In this document: positions 43,910 to 55,980 of the stretch, piece after piece
Layout of the letters: every line of letters begins with the position of its first letter
How positions within the stretch are numbered: position 1 is the first letter of the stretch
Source of the DNA: Castanea sativa
Taxonomy: Eukaryota; Streptophyta; Magnoliopsida; Fagales; Fagaceae
Assembly: GCF_040712315.1 (NCBI RefSeq)
Contig: NC_134022.1
Span: 2,232,001-2,296,000, forward strand
Direction: 5' to 3'
Length of the DNA: 64,000 nt
Notes under the pieces: generated by a model
Databases searched by the model: none
Told to the model about the DNA's origin: nothing
What the model saw: only the letters and a program-made list of their open reading frames with translations
Made by a program: the position numbers and the translations under genes

Positions 43910-46900
43910 TCATGCTTTTTTACTGGGAGTGATGGGAGAGGACTTTCTATGATATCCACGTTTACTCTCCATCCTCACTTTTGTAGAGACTCCATTTCTA
44001 GTTGATTTTGGTGATGATGCTGGCCATTGTCCACAAGTGATTGCCATGTCCTTATAATGTTGCAAGTTTTCAAGCGTTTCAATAACGCCTGGCATTTTTG
44101 GCCTGTCTTTGGGGTTCAAACTTACGCATTGCAATGCCAGAAGTGCCATTTCCTTTGCTCCCTTCACTGAATACTGACCTGCAAGTCTTGGGTCCATGAT
44201 GCACCGCAATCTTCGGCTACTAGTCAAGTATGGCTTCGCCCAATCAACCAGGTTTTGCTCACTCTTTGGTCTTGCTTTTTCTAATGATCTTCTTCCTGTA
44301 AGTAGTTCAAGTAGCACCACCCCAAAGCTGTAAACGTCACTCCTTGTAGTTAAGTGCCCTGATAAATATTAACAAAAATATTGTTAAAATTATAGTTGAA
44401 TGATTAAATTCAACATTTTCAAATATTTTAAGCTTTTGCGACAATTGATATTATGATAAATGTCAACATTTCCTCAATGTTTAAGCTTTACAAATAACCA
44501 AATTGTTACAAGCTTAGAGTTTATCATTGACAAGTCCACTAACTATGTGCCAGAAGCATTACCTGTTGAGATATATTCTGGGGCAGCATACCCATAGGTA
44601 CCCATCACTCTAGTGGTAACATGTGTGTTAGATCCTTCAGGTCCCATCTTAGCAAGCCCAAAATCTGACAATTTGGCTGTGAAATCCTGTTAACATAGAG
44701 AAAAGCAGCATTATAGTCAAATTAGTGGTAATTGTAGGGACTTTGTCAATCAACTAAACTGATTGAAGAAAAGGGAGATATATTGCTACACACAGAGTCT
44801 AGCAAGATGTTTGAAGTTTTGAAGTCGCGGTATATAACAGGCTGCTCAGCGCCATGTAAAAAGGCAAGGCCTTTAGCTGCTCCTGTTGCAATCTTCACTC
44901 TAGTGCCCCACGGCAATGATATTGATATCCCTTCAATCATAATGAATAACTTGTAAAATCAAATATTAATTGGAGCAAGAAATGAAAAATATTTAGGATG
45001 TCTCAAGCTGGCTAGATTGATTTTTCTAGCTTTAAGAAAAATCACCTCTTAACCTATTATGTGATCATTTAGACGACTATTAATACGTATTTTAATCGTA
45101 TAAGACCCATTAATTTATCATAGGCAAGTTTCATATTAACTTTTTCCTAGTCCTATAATCTCATTCTCATTGAAGAAAAAACAAACTTATGACTTCTACG
45201 AGGGTTTTAATTTTAACTTTTATTAATCAATCCCTCCAATCCAAGTGTTAGATAAGATAAGAGCTTTATGAGACAGTGACAAAAATAGAACTCACTTTTG
45301 AACAAGTGATTCTCTAGGCTGCCACGAGGCATGAACTCGTACACAAGAAGTCTTTCTTCATCCTCGCAACAATACCCTATCAGTTTAACTAGATGTGGGT
45401 GCCTCAGCTGCCCCAGAAATATGACTTCAGCCTACATGAAAAATATATGATTGCTAATCAATATGGAAGGGCCAATTTTATGTGATGTATGGGAAAATCA
45501 AACATAAAATAAAAGAAATCGTATATAGTTGAAGAGAGAGACAAAAGGGTATATAAAATTAAAGAAAGAAGTCACCGTGATGATATAATATAGAGTGATC
45601 AAGTAAACCAAAGAAAGACCCTTCAAAAAAGTAAACTAAAGAAATAAATTATGCTGTACGATATAGTCAAAATGATACGTTTGCACTTCTTATTCTATTG
45701 AAAGCAGACCAGGAACTTTGGCAACACTCTCATAAAAGAATGCTTTAGTAGGTGACCTAATAAACCGAACCATATATGTATTTTGTTTTCTTCATCGTAC
45801 ATATATATTTGGTACAACCTCATTAATAATTGGCCATACTATTGAAAATGTTCCACAATTTGCACCTTTCATCCATGAAAACGGATTCAGATCAGGTGCA
45901 ATATCTAGAGTATTGCACTTGGTGCAATTGTAATCAAGAGCTAAAATTGAAGGTTAAAAAAATAACTTTCAATTTCAACCATTAAATAAAATATATTAAA
46001 AGAGAGTTAAAGAGTTAAAGTTAAAAAGTAAAAAAAATAAAAAAAATTATGAAAAGAAATGGGTGAATTGCACCAGATGCAATACCCTAAGTATTGCACC
46101 TGATCCAAATCTCATGAAAACTTCATATTCTGTGGAAAGGCTGATTTGACTTCAGCTCTCTGGTTGTATAAACTAGCCACAGCAGCATACCTGATAGGCT
46201 TTGACCTTAGACTGTAGCATAGCATGTGCACACAGAGACAGCCTAACGAGGTTGGTCCAAGGAGGCCTAATATATTCTATAGAATATAGATCAATTTAGA
46301 ACAATTTCATGTACTTGTTTGAAAGAAAATTATAAACCTGAATAGATAGATTAAAAGAAAAATAATTGTATTATAATTTTAATTATATTACTATACGTCC
46401 GTTTATCACGTCAGTACTTTAGCAACACTACTCCCTCTCCTCTCGCATAATATTATTCACTAATTAAATTTATATATGTTAGTATATATTATTTATGTGA
46501 GAGGATGAAGTACCATATTTCTTTAATTCAAAAATATCTAATAATTTTTTTGTGTATTACATGACATGTATATGTGTGATGGACAAATGATATTAGGACC
46601 AATATCTAATAAAATATACGAAAATCATGCTTTGAAAGAAAATTTTGATACACCAATCATTTCATAGATGAACCACCTCATCATGAATATTTTTTTTTAT
46701 CCATACAGAAACAGAACTACATCAGCAAAAAGAGAATATATAATTTCTATTTTCTCAAGCCAACCTACTTCTGGGAAATCATTAGAAATGGAAGGCGTTT
46801 GATACAATAAGAATATTAGTTATTGGGTACAAAATTATAAATGAATTTACTTACAAGCCATTCACGGTGTCCTTGAAGGCCTTCAATGTCCAAAAGCTTA

Positions 46901-47271
46901 ACAGCAACTGCCTGAGCCTTCAAACCCTGTCTTAAGTTTTCATCAATATAACCCTTATGCACTGTTCCAAACCCACCTTCTCCTAATAAGAAGTTGCTTG
47001 AGAAGTTCTGAGTTATGGCACGTAGCTCACTTAGCTGAAAATCATGCAAGTCCGACCCAAAAGACTGTGCAAGATCTTCATTGATGCGTGTTGATGAAGA
47101 GCGACTAAGATCAGAGAAAGATAGTCTCCGAAATGAAGGTAATGGAGCAACGTCCTTAGAGAACTCTGACCTTGATGGCCTGCATCGGCTGAAGTTGCTA
47201 AAAATTGTTTTGTCTTCAACTGAACAGCAATTTGCTGTAAATGGTCTCCATGGCTTTGATTGCTTTTTCAT
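43910..47271 (-). CDS. RLCK-VII (PBL/RIPK-like) protein kinase, five exons, 420 aa
   Basis: Exons: 47271-46855, 45431-45296, 44930-44794, 44686-44563, 44358-43910. All introns have GT-AG ends and the frame joins without error. Motifs: glycine loop [11 protein letters not shown] (97-107), VAVK with Lys125, catalytic YRDFKTSN (Asp220, Asn225; an RD kinase), SDFGLAK (238-244) and GYAAPEY. The N-terminus ([20 protein letters not shown]) lacks the MGxC acylation signal of many PBLs but has a Cys pair, like the RIPK branch. Receptor-like cytoplasmic kinases of group VII relay signals from immune and other surface receptors. The Ser/Lys-rich tail ends [16 protein letters not shown]. The gene appears intact. 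Intron 1 is 1.4 kb and carries a MITE. Confidence 0.92.
45893..46112. mobile_element. Foldback MITE in RLCK intron 1, 9-bp TSD
   Basis: The ends ggattcagatcaggtgcaat and inverted agatttggatcaggtgcaat form terminal inverted repeats that each hold a smaller palindrome (gtgcaatatctagagtattgcac). The element is flanked by CATGAAAAC on both sides (45884-45892, 46113-46121). A 9-bp duplication suggests a Mutator-type MITE. It does not touch the splice sites. Confidence 0.85.
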
Positions 47272-48935
47272 TGTAGGAGTAGGAGGAGAACTAGAAGAGG
47301 TTGTGGAATAGGATAGTGGGTGTGCATGTCTTAAAAAGAAATCACCATATCTTTAAGCTAATGAGAGAAGAGGGTCTTTCTCCAACTACTCTAACCACTC
47401 TACTAAACGGGGCAATTTGTTTCCAGTCTCTTTCAACAACATTATCTAAATCTTTGTTCCTTCTTTTGTCACCTACACACTGTCTTCATGCATAGGTTCT
47501 AAATATCTTTTCAATTCATCTCATAGAGACAAAATTTTAATCATTACAAAAAAATTTAATAACTTTTTTCACAACTTAGAGTTCCCAAGTTGTATTTGGT
47601 GTGATATTTCTATTACATGAGATACTTATTGACACCACATTCATTGTACACCAATTATCTCAAAATAGTTATAAAATTTTTTGTCACTAAATTCATTACA
47701 TTTTTTTTTGTTCACTTTTTTCGTAATTTTTGTGGCGGCTTCTGACTTGTTAACTCAACAAGTTGCGAAATTATATAAGGAATTGTGTATATCTAAACTT
47801 ATAGATTAGGTGGACCTACTAACACATTCTTGTGTGTAGGTTCGAATTAGCTTGCGTTATAAGTATCAAAACTAATGTTCGAGGTAATGCCCAACTCCAT
47901 CATCTACTTCTCAGTTCATTGTTTTATATATATAAAATAAAATAAAAATTTAAAACCTACTTGCATTATCATTACTTGTAGAACAAGTTAGTCTAGAGTT
48001 AGCTTTAAGGTTTAGTATACAGTATAAAGCATCAATACTCATGTTAATTCTGTTTTGACTCTCTATTTTCTCCCTTACCATCATATTCCCAACATTAATA
48101 CTTACATGGTATTAAAGCTATATTTCAACAATTTAACATGGTATTATATCGTAGCTAATGTCTTGAAAATCCCTCTATGTTTTTTGGTTTCTTTTTTTTT
48201 TCCCCCAATTGTGATGCTCTCTAGTAGCATTGGCAAATCCTCAACACATGTACCCCCAAGCACCTATACGCCCCAGCACAATTCGTACCACATATTAGGG
48301 ACATGTGTCACTACCAGAGAGTGCCACATCAGCCCTTGAAACATATTAGCAACCACTGCCACATCAATACACCATATACCATGTCATTAACCGACCTATA
48401 CCTGCAAGCGATGACTTTGAGCCTTGAAGCCCCTCTTTCCTTTGTGGGGTTTTGGTCTCTTTTGTGCGTGAGAGTGTAAACATTAATTCACTTAAGGGGT
48501 GTGTAAGTAAAGTGTATGGAGTCTCTATCAATCATTGGGATTTCTTAAGATGCCATTGGTCACTTGTTTTAAGATTGGTCTTTCCTAAAGCCCAGTTCTA
48601 AGGGTCATTGCAACTTTTGTGGATGAAAATAATTTTTTAGAACTCCCCAAATTAAGGATGGTTAGTAACCCTAAAGTTGGTCAGAAATTCCTAGTGTCTT
48701 CCTATATGAGTTCCCCTTAGTCTAGTCAACAATAAGAATCGTCCTTAATTTAGTATTCCCAGAAGATTGGTCAATTTTCCCAAAGAGTTTTTGAACTATA
48801 ATTTGCATTCGACAGAATTGCCCATATTTGGTCAAGAATTCTAAGAATAAAACAATTTTTTTCCTACATTTAGACCTGATGATTCTCCTAACAGAGGTAG
48901 TTAGGCAAACTTTTAATGAACCAATCCGCCCCTTC
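47272..48935. other. RLCK promoter side and intergenic sequence
   Basis: The first few hundred bases should hold the promoter and leader of the kinase gene. No gene or clear element seen to 48935. Confidence 0.45.
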
Positions 48936-49510
48936 AAGATTATTTAGGATTCCTTGTTAGACAGAGACAGTCAAGAGTCCGTAAGTGTCCATAAGCCCCT
49001 CAAGAGCATTTAGGATACTCCTGTTAAAGAGTCCCTAAATGCCTTCAACACATGTTTTTTAGGATTCCCTTATTTAACAGATAAAGAGTCCTTAAAATGC
49101 CCACAAATAAGCTCAATAACTTCCCCTCTCAGGCTGTTGATTTGTTCTAAAAATACTCCTCCCAGTTATATTCCCTAGTGATACCAAAATCTCCAGTGGT
49201 AATAACACCTCTAAGACTTCCATTTTAATATATGTTGTTCTTAATTTTTTTTTTTTTTTTTAAATTAGGATTTCCCTTGTCATACAGTTAATAACTTAGT
49301 AGATTTAAACACAAATGCTCTATATTATTAAAATTTCCCTTGTCATACAATTAGTAGATTCTAATAAATATCCCAAATTATTCCTTAAAACTCCCCTTGT
49401 AAATATAGCTAAGTCCTAAGTTGCTATATGACTCTTTTAAGAATCCCCTTGTTCTTATCAAAAAACAGAATCCCCCTGTTATACAGTTAAGAGATTCCGA
49501 ATAACAGCTT
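48936..49510. repeat. Degenerate minisatellite, unit about 60-70 bp
   Basis: Variants of aggattcccttgttaacag followed by ataaagagtcc recur at about 48948, 49009, 49059, 49267, 49335 and 49470 with growing divergence and irregular spacing. A decayed tandem array is the simplest reading. Confidence 0.5.
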
Positions 49511-51616
49511 GATGATCATGATTTCCACTACAAACCTAGGTTAAAATCTAGTCACAAAACTTAGTATCCTCTCTTTACATTGGTGTTGCTTGTTCAAGCT
49601 TTGAAAATTAGGGAAATTCTACAAACACCTCATTTTTTAACCTCACCTCACCAAGAGAAAATTGTAATCTTGGCCATTGGATTTCAAAATTCTTAATTAA
49701 AAACAAATCTAGAAGAGATTTGGATGAAAACAACATATCAGGTGATTAAACCGGACCACCGGATTAAAAATTATAACCAAATCAAGATTTAATGGTTAAT
49801 ATGGATTCCATAGTCTAAGTGCTTGCTGTGATTCATCATGTTTCTCAAATTTCACCAACGCATAGGGATTAGGGAAGGTAAATTAGGCTGTGTTTGAATG
49901 TCACTCACACTTAAATTCATCGCAAAATTTGCAACTTAATACAAATTTCAAAATATATCGTAGTTTTGGCCAACTATCTCTACACATGATCCTGAAACTG
50001 GGGGAAAAAAAAGCATTTGAAAACTTCCTAACTCATGTTCATACCATAATTACACCATGAAAATGATAAAGAATTAAGAATCCATTCTATTTATAAATTG
50101 TCTGAATACTACTATAGGCTGCAATGTTAGAACAAACTCGTGCTCCCCATCCAAATATTGAAACACTTTTTAATCAAAGTTCATAATTTATTAGTACAAA
50201 TACACCAACTTTTTGCTCATTTGAATGCCATTAACCCCTTAAAAAAAGGGAACTTTGACCACTTTTCAACCAAAAAGAATGTTAGTATATGAATTACTAG
50301 TGTGTGTGTATATATATATACACATGGATGAACCCCACACAAAGCTGGCATGATATGTATAACAGTATGAGCAGTGGCGTGATGAGAGATGAGAGCAGCA
50401 GGTTTATTTGGCACCGTAAGAGAATCCAGGGGGAGTAGTTGAAAGCTGATGGGGTGAATGACGTGTGCACGCTCCTCTTCCTGCCCCATTATTAGGGCAT
50501 CATTACTAACAACAAATTTTATTCTCTCATGTCATCCTCACTCTAATATCAATCAAAATATCTTGTTAGGCTTTTGGGTTTGTTAACACACTTACAAATG
50601 GGCAACAAGATAGGTTTTGACAATGAGATGCTATTTTGTGCAAGATATTTTATTTTATTTTATTTTATGAATAATTCAATAGTTTGAGGAAGTACCAGGA
50701 AATATAAACCAATTAAGTTACATTAGATGTCTCAGTTGAAACACCAGGAAATACCAACCAATTAAGTTACAAGGGCTTAACTAATGCAAGAGAAATTTGT
50801 TACATTACCCCCTGTCTTTTGGTCTTAGATATACGTAAGTCAATTGTTGCAAAATATAAATTATGACAAATAAAGACTTATTATTCTCTATAAAACCAGC
50901 CAAATACGACAAAATTTTGCTACAACTCCACTCAATATCTTTTTATTGAATATAAATTTTGACAAATTAACCATGAAATTACTTTTTTTTTTTTTTATAT
51001 CCTCAATGTTTACAAAATCTTTAGAACATCAAAGATCAATAGCTATGTCATTAATCAAATGCTTAAATTTTAAATTTTTTTAATCTATAATTATACATAA
51101 AAAATAAGTTTGGATTGAATAGTAAATAATATATGATTGACACGATATTCAACATGCGTGTCAAATGGATGTTACCATGGATCTGCATTTATTTATAAGC
51201 TTCTTCACATTTTTGTGTGTTCTTCTAATACTCTAATCTTTGAATTGTATGTTTTTTACGCTCTTAATACACATATCAAATTTTGTGTCAGTTAGATATT
51301 ATTATAGATCTATAGGTTTATATTTTATGCATAATTTTAAATTACAAAAACTTGCAATTTAATAACTTATTAATGACATAGTTATTAATTTTTAATTTTC
51401 TAAAAATTTTGCAAACATGAAGGATATAAGACGAAGATATAATCTAATGGTAGATTTGTCAAAATTCACCTCCAATAAAAAGATATTGAGTAAAGTTGTA
51501 ATTTAAGGTTACAACCAATTTTGTAGCTAAATTTTGTCTTTTTTTTTGGGTTTTTTGATAAACCATGTGTTAAGAAGAAGACTAAGGGTGCAGTTGAATT
51601 AAAGAGAGGTAAAATA
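49511..51616. other. Intergenic, no gene seen
   Basis: AT-rich. A somewhat GC-richer stretch at 50330-50490 holds a minus-strand frame (MGQEEERAHVIHPISFQLLP) without a recognised domain. A short near-repeat (accaggaaatacaaccaatt type) lies at about 50694 and 50745. Confidence 0.4.
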
Positions 51617-51621
51617 GAATT

Positions 51622-52674
51622 TGTTAGGACATATGTGGAACTTGTTTAGACATATGTGGAACTTGTTAGAACATATGTTATTGTTTATTGGCTAGTCCTT
51701 TGACAAAATCACTTTACTTGTAATTGGGTAAATCTAGGATGGTTTAAGTCTTCAAAAAAACATGTTGTTCAAGTCAAGAGTTAAAGCCGTGCAAATCTAT
51801 CCAAAAAACAAGTGAGGAAGTGCTATATTTTAAAGTTCGATAGCTATTTCGACAGATTGTATCTATCGAGATTTAAAATGCAATTTTAGCCCGATGCTTA
51901 ATAACAGTTCGACAGATAACCTACCTATCAAGATTTACGAAAATCAGATTTTTAAATCTGTTTTCACACATATCCAAGTTATTTGTTATGGTTTCTTTTC
52001 TCATAACCCTAGACATTTATAAGGATTATTTTAAGGGCCATCACAGATGATGCAACTTGATGCAAAGTGATTATTCATGCATATTATGACTAGAAACAAT
52101 TTGCCCTAGTTCATCTTTTCATTGAAGAAGTTACTGCGTTTTTGCGCCACGGGTTTTGTAACCAATGAACTTCTTAATCTTCATCATTTGGATGAACTGA
52201 AGAACTTTGCAGCTAATATCCTTCTCAAGTTGGTGTGTTAGTCACGTACTAGGATTCGTACAAAGGAGTAAGCCATGTATTGGATCCGTGCATCGATTGG
52301 TTCGTCACGTACTTAGAGTCGTGTATTGAAAGGAGAGATGTCACTACATTACAAGTCCAATTGTGTATTAGGGCAAAGGTTCAACTGTAAGTTGGTATAA
52401 ACTATTGAGATTCATTTACTTATAATTGCTTGTTTTGATAATAGTGGATTCTCGGAAGTGGTGACATTAAATTCACCCGGTGGGATTTTGCATCGGTGGT
52501 TTTCCCCATTCGTAAACGAATCACCCGTGTCAAATTTATTTTCCGCTTCATTTAGTTATTTGGTGGTTTGTTTGTGCTACCACGCTTATTGCATGTAATT
52601 GAATCTAATTAATTTCACTTGGCTAAATTAATTGATTAAGTTACCAAAGGGGTCAATACATTCTTGACCTATTA
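51622..52674 (+). mobile_element. Solo Copia LTR (1053 bp) with 5-bp TSD
   Basis: The block starts TGTTAGGACATATGTGG and ends gggtcaatacattcttgacctatta, the usual end of a large plant Copia LTR family, with the terminal CA mutated to TA. GAATT flanks both sides (51617-51621, 52675-52679). Internal landmarks are gtggattctcggaagtggtg, aaattcacccggtgggattt and a stretch with several gacagat motifs. No internal domain is attached, so it arose by LTR-LTR recombination. Confidence 0.8.
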
Positions 52675-53140
52675 GAATTGAAGAATAGAAGCAAGTCTGG
52701 TTTGAAGAAAAGTATTGCACAGACAAGGCAGGGTGATCGAAGCATAAACCAAAAGAGGCTTAAGTTGTAGTTGAAGAAGTTACTTGCAATGTTAAAGAGT
52801 TAAGGCAAGGTGATAAAAGCATGTGAGTTACACGTGTGAGAGGGTAGTCAATTAGTTAGTTAGAGGTAGAGTAACACTTGTCCTAATCTTATTGGAGGAG
52901 CATTTTTAGGGAATTTTGTTAGAGTTTGTTAGAGTTTTCCCGCGCTTTTGCTTCTCTTTCTGATTTGTAACTGCTAATATAAATAGAGCTTGATATGTGT
53001 AAATTAGGTAGTCTTTGTAATTCATAGAATTTATTAATAAAGTTTTCTCTCTTCACTCAGAATTTTCTCGAGCCTTCTTGAACTTTCTATGTTTTTCTTT
53101 CTTGATTTGAGGCTTCTTGTTTGGGCTTGTGGTTTTAACA

Positions 53141-53153
53141 TGGTATCAGAGCT
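53141..53153 (+). promoter_or_regulatory. Copia primer binding site (initiator tRNA-Met)
   Basis: TGGTATCAGAGCT directly follows the LTR end. This is the standard PBS of plant Ty1/copia elements. Confidence 0.9.
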
Positions 53154-53211
53154 TTAAACAAGATCAGATCAAATTGATTTTTTTTTCTTTTTACTTGAAT
53201 TCTTTGAAATT

Positions 53212-54090
53212 TTGTCTTGCTCTTCTTCAAGCTTCGAAGCTCCATTAATGGCGTCCACTGAAGAAGCTTCAAACAATCAATCTTCTTCAATTATGAATGA
53301 AGATATAGTCAATCCATTATTTCTTAGTAGCAGTGATAACAACAGAGTTCAACTTGTATCTCAGAAGTTGGTTAGAGGAAAGAATTACTTTCCATGGGCC
53401 AGATCAATGATCATTTTTCACTCACTGCTAAACACAAGATTGGATTTGTTGATGGCACAATACCAGAACCAGATCTAGATTCACCAAAATTCATCTTATG
53501 GACTCAATGCAACATGACAGTTCTAAGTTGGATCATCATTTCAGTCTCACCTAGCATTGCTTCTAGCATCATGTATACAAATAATGCTAGAGCAATTTGG
53601 CTTGATTTGCGTCACAACTTTTCTCAAAAAAAGTGGACTAGAATCTTTGAGCTTCAGAAGGAATTTGCCTATCTTGTACAAGGTCAATTCTCTGTGGAGG
53701 ATTATTATACAAAGTTCAAGGCTTTGGTTGATGAGTTGGCTAACTATCAGTCTATTCCTCTCTGTAAGTGCCCTTGCACTTGTGGAGCTCAAAGAATCAC
53801 CTCTAATCTTCATGATCGTGATCAAGTGATGAAGTTCTTGATGGGATTAAATGATTCCTATTCAGGTATTAGAGGTTAGATTTTGCTATATGAGCCTCTA
53901 CCTGATATTAACAAGGTTCTTTCCTTGATCTTGCAAGAGGAGAAACAAAGAAGCTTCAAGAATGGTGAATTCATTGGTCATCTCATCCCATTGAAGCCAT
54001 AGTATTGTATTCCAATGCAAGTTCTGGTTCAAAACACAATCACACTAGCAAAGGAAATTCCAAGAAGGAAAGACCTATTTGCACTCACTG
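53212..54090 (+). pseudogene. Copia gag (UBN2/DUF4219-like), frameshifted and truncated
   Basis: The first frame (from 53212, more probably the ATG at 53248, MASTEEAS) has RVQLVSQKLVRGKNYFPWAR and then shifts. The second frame (53394-53879) continues with KHKIGFVDGTIPEPDLDSP, NNARAIWLDLRHNFSQ, RIFELQKEFAYLVQGQFSVE and VMKFLMGLNDSYSGIRG. A CAG-to-TAG type stop after RG interrupts it, and ILLYEPLPDINKVLSLILQE follows. It ends inside the zinc knuckle (PICTHCG). Gag would package the element RNA; this copy cannot. Confidence 0.85.
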
Positions 54091-54100
54091 TGGGAACTTA

Positions 54101-55097
54101 TTATTAGTTTTTTCCAATATTTCAATAAGATTTAGCTTAATTGGTTGGCACCTCAATTTCCAATAGAAACATTCAAGATTTAGATCCCCACTCTCAACTA
54201 TCAATGTATAAAAAAAATGTTAATAATTTTCCCTATAAAAAAGGGTAAGCTTTAGTTATTTTACAAATAAAATAGAAAAACACTAAGAATAGTGTAGTGA
54301 TTTGATCATACTATATGTGTGTGCTTACAAATTGAAAATTTTATGATATAGTGGCTCATATAAATAGGCATGTTTCACGCCTACTAAAAAAATGTAAATA
54401 TCCTTCAATTATTTTTTTTTTTTTACATTCTTGATTTTACGTTACTAAAGCTTCTTCTTTTTTTCCCTTTTTGTTGGACATTGTTTCAATTGTTGCAAAA
54501 ACAACTAAATTTGAGTAAGAATACCATATTTCAAATCAATTGTTCCACACATAATTTTTAAAAAAAAACAATTGTTTCTCGTATAAATCTTAGAAAAATG
54601 ATATTAAAATTTCATTATGCTTAAAATAATTAATATAACAAAATAAATATATTCATTCTATTAGTTATCTTTCTAATTACATAAAATAAATACTGAAATG
54701 TTAATTCCACACACACATACACACACATATATATATTACACGTCACGGAAAGAAGTTAGGAAATTTTAAGGGTTAAGATTAATTTTAGTGAATTCACAAG
54801 TATTTTATTTTTTTATGTTTTTTGTGTCAATTGTTGCCAAAACAACTAAACATGGGAAATAATGTCATGTTGTAAATCTAATATTATTATCCCAACTAAA
54901 AATTATTTCTTATATTGAGTTTATAAAAATAATCATATAAATTCATTTAATATAAATAATTAATACACAACTATAGATAATTAATATATACATTTACTCT
55001 ATTAACTAATTCAATAAACTAATAATTTGATATAAATGCAACTTTGTTGAAGTAGAAGCCTAAATAAAGAGAACTTTAAGGAAGACATTATATATAT
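54101..55097. other. Intergenic, AT-rich, no gene seen
   Basis: Two loosely similar stretches (near 54480 and 54830, both with caattgttg-caaaacaactaaa) suggest an old duplication. Confidence 0.4.
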
Positions 55098-55888
55098 TGT
55101 AAGGATCCAATTCAATCCACAGCCTAAGCGATGTAGGCCATGCCCCAATAAGCCCAAAACAACGAATTTATAAGAGAGTGAACCTAATACTGAACGTTCA
55201 ATGAATTAAGTGATAGGATAATTAATGGATAGATAAACAAGATAAACAGTTTGGACAAAGAAAAATGCTCTTCGGTCAAGTCCAAGGAATGAATGTTCTT
55301 ATATATTTCTTTTGGACTTATATAAATATTCAAGTTCTTAGTTACACAGTGTTTTCTCTCTCTCAATCTCCGATACCCCCTTTCTGTCCTGGAGTTCTTA
55401 CCTTTTATATGTCCTTTTCTCCTTTCATCCCAACCTTCCATGTGTAGATTAGATTGATAATTTTCTTGATACTTGTCACATCAGTACCTTTCTAAAGTCT
55501 CTTAGGGCAGCTATAAGGCTGAAAACTACTGTTCAGGTATCACTTCCACATTAATGCGGGCAGGGGTTAGATGCAGAACATTCAATGCGGTGGTAGCAGC
55601 TTTGTCCCCAGATATTTCTCAATTCCTTGTTGACTCATCTCTTTCTAATGCTTATCCTCCCAAGCACGGCTGCCTAATGCCTAATGCTTGATGGGTGGCC
55701 GGACTTTAGGCCTCTACTCTACTGTCCGAGAAGGGGTCACTCATTGGGCAACGTCACATACTTATTGTGACTCGACCTCTTCTTTGGCTCAATAACCTAT
55801 CTGTCTTCGCTAGTACTTATCTGTCCTCGGGCTATCTGATGTCCTCAAATGCGGCCCATGGCCCAACCTCATTATCTGGGCCCTTCAT
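55098..55888. repeat. Probable solo LTR or retrotransposon remnant
   Basis: Starts TGTAAGGATCCAATTC and ends near tctgggcccttcata, where a microsatellite takes over. GC content and motifs (cacagcctaagcgatgtagg, cctcgggctatctgatgtcc) are those of plant Gypsy LTRs. No target duplication could be read because both edges are in TA/TACA repeats. Confidence 0.45.
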
Positions 55889-55915
55889 ACATACATACAT
55901 ACATACATACATACA

Positions 55916-55974
<59 letters not shown>
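55889..55974. repeat. (TACA)n-(TA)n compound microsatellite
   Basis: About 13 TACA units followed by a TA run. Confidence 0.95.

Positions 55975-55980
<6 letters not shown>

Larger units (their letters stand above)
52790..54100 (+). mobile_element. 5' part of a Copia element: LTR, PBS and gag
   Basis: The LTR 52790-53140 begins TGTTAA and ends TTAACA, with a TATA-like ctaatataaatag near 52975 and an AATAAA-like signal near 53036. The PBS follows at once. The gag frame is interrupted near 54090, where unrelated AT-rich sequence begins. pol and the 3' LTR are lost. Confidence 0.75.

Noticed and set aside
50340..50480. Short stretches resembling miR167 (aaagctggcatgatat) and miR408 (tgcacgctcctcttcctgcc)
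   Set aside because: Both differ from the mature sequences by several bases or gaps and I see no matching precursor arm.
55767..55976. 69-codon frame ending in a TYIH repeat
   Set aside because: It runs through the TACA/TA microsatellite and starts in LTR-like sequence.
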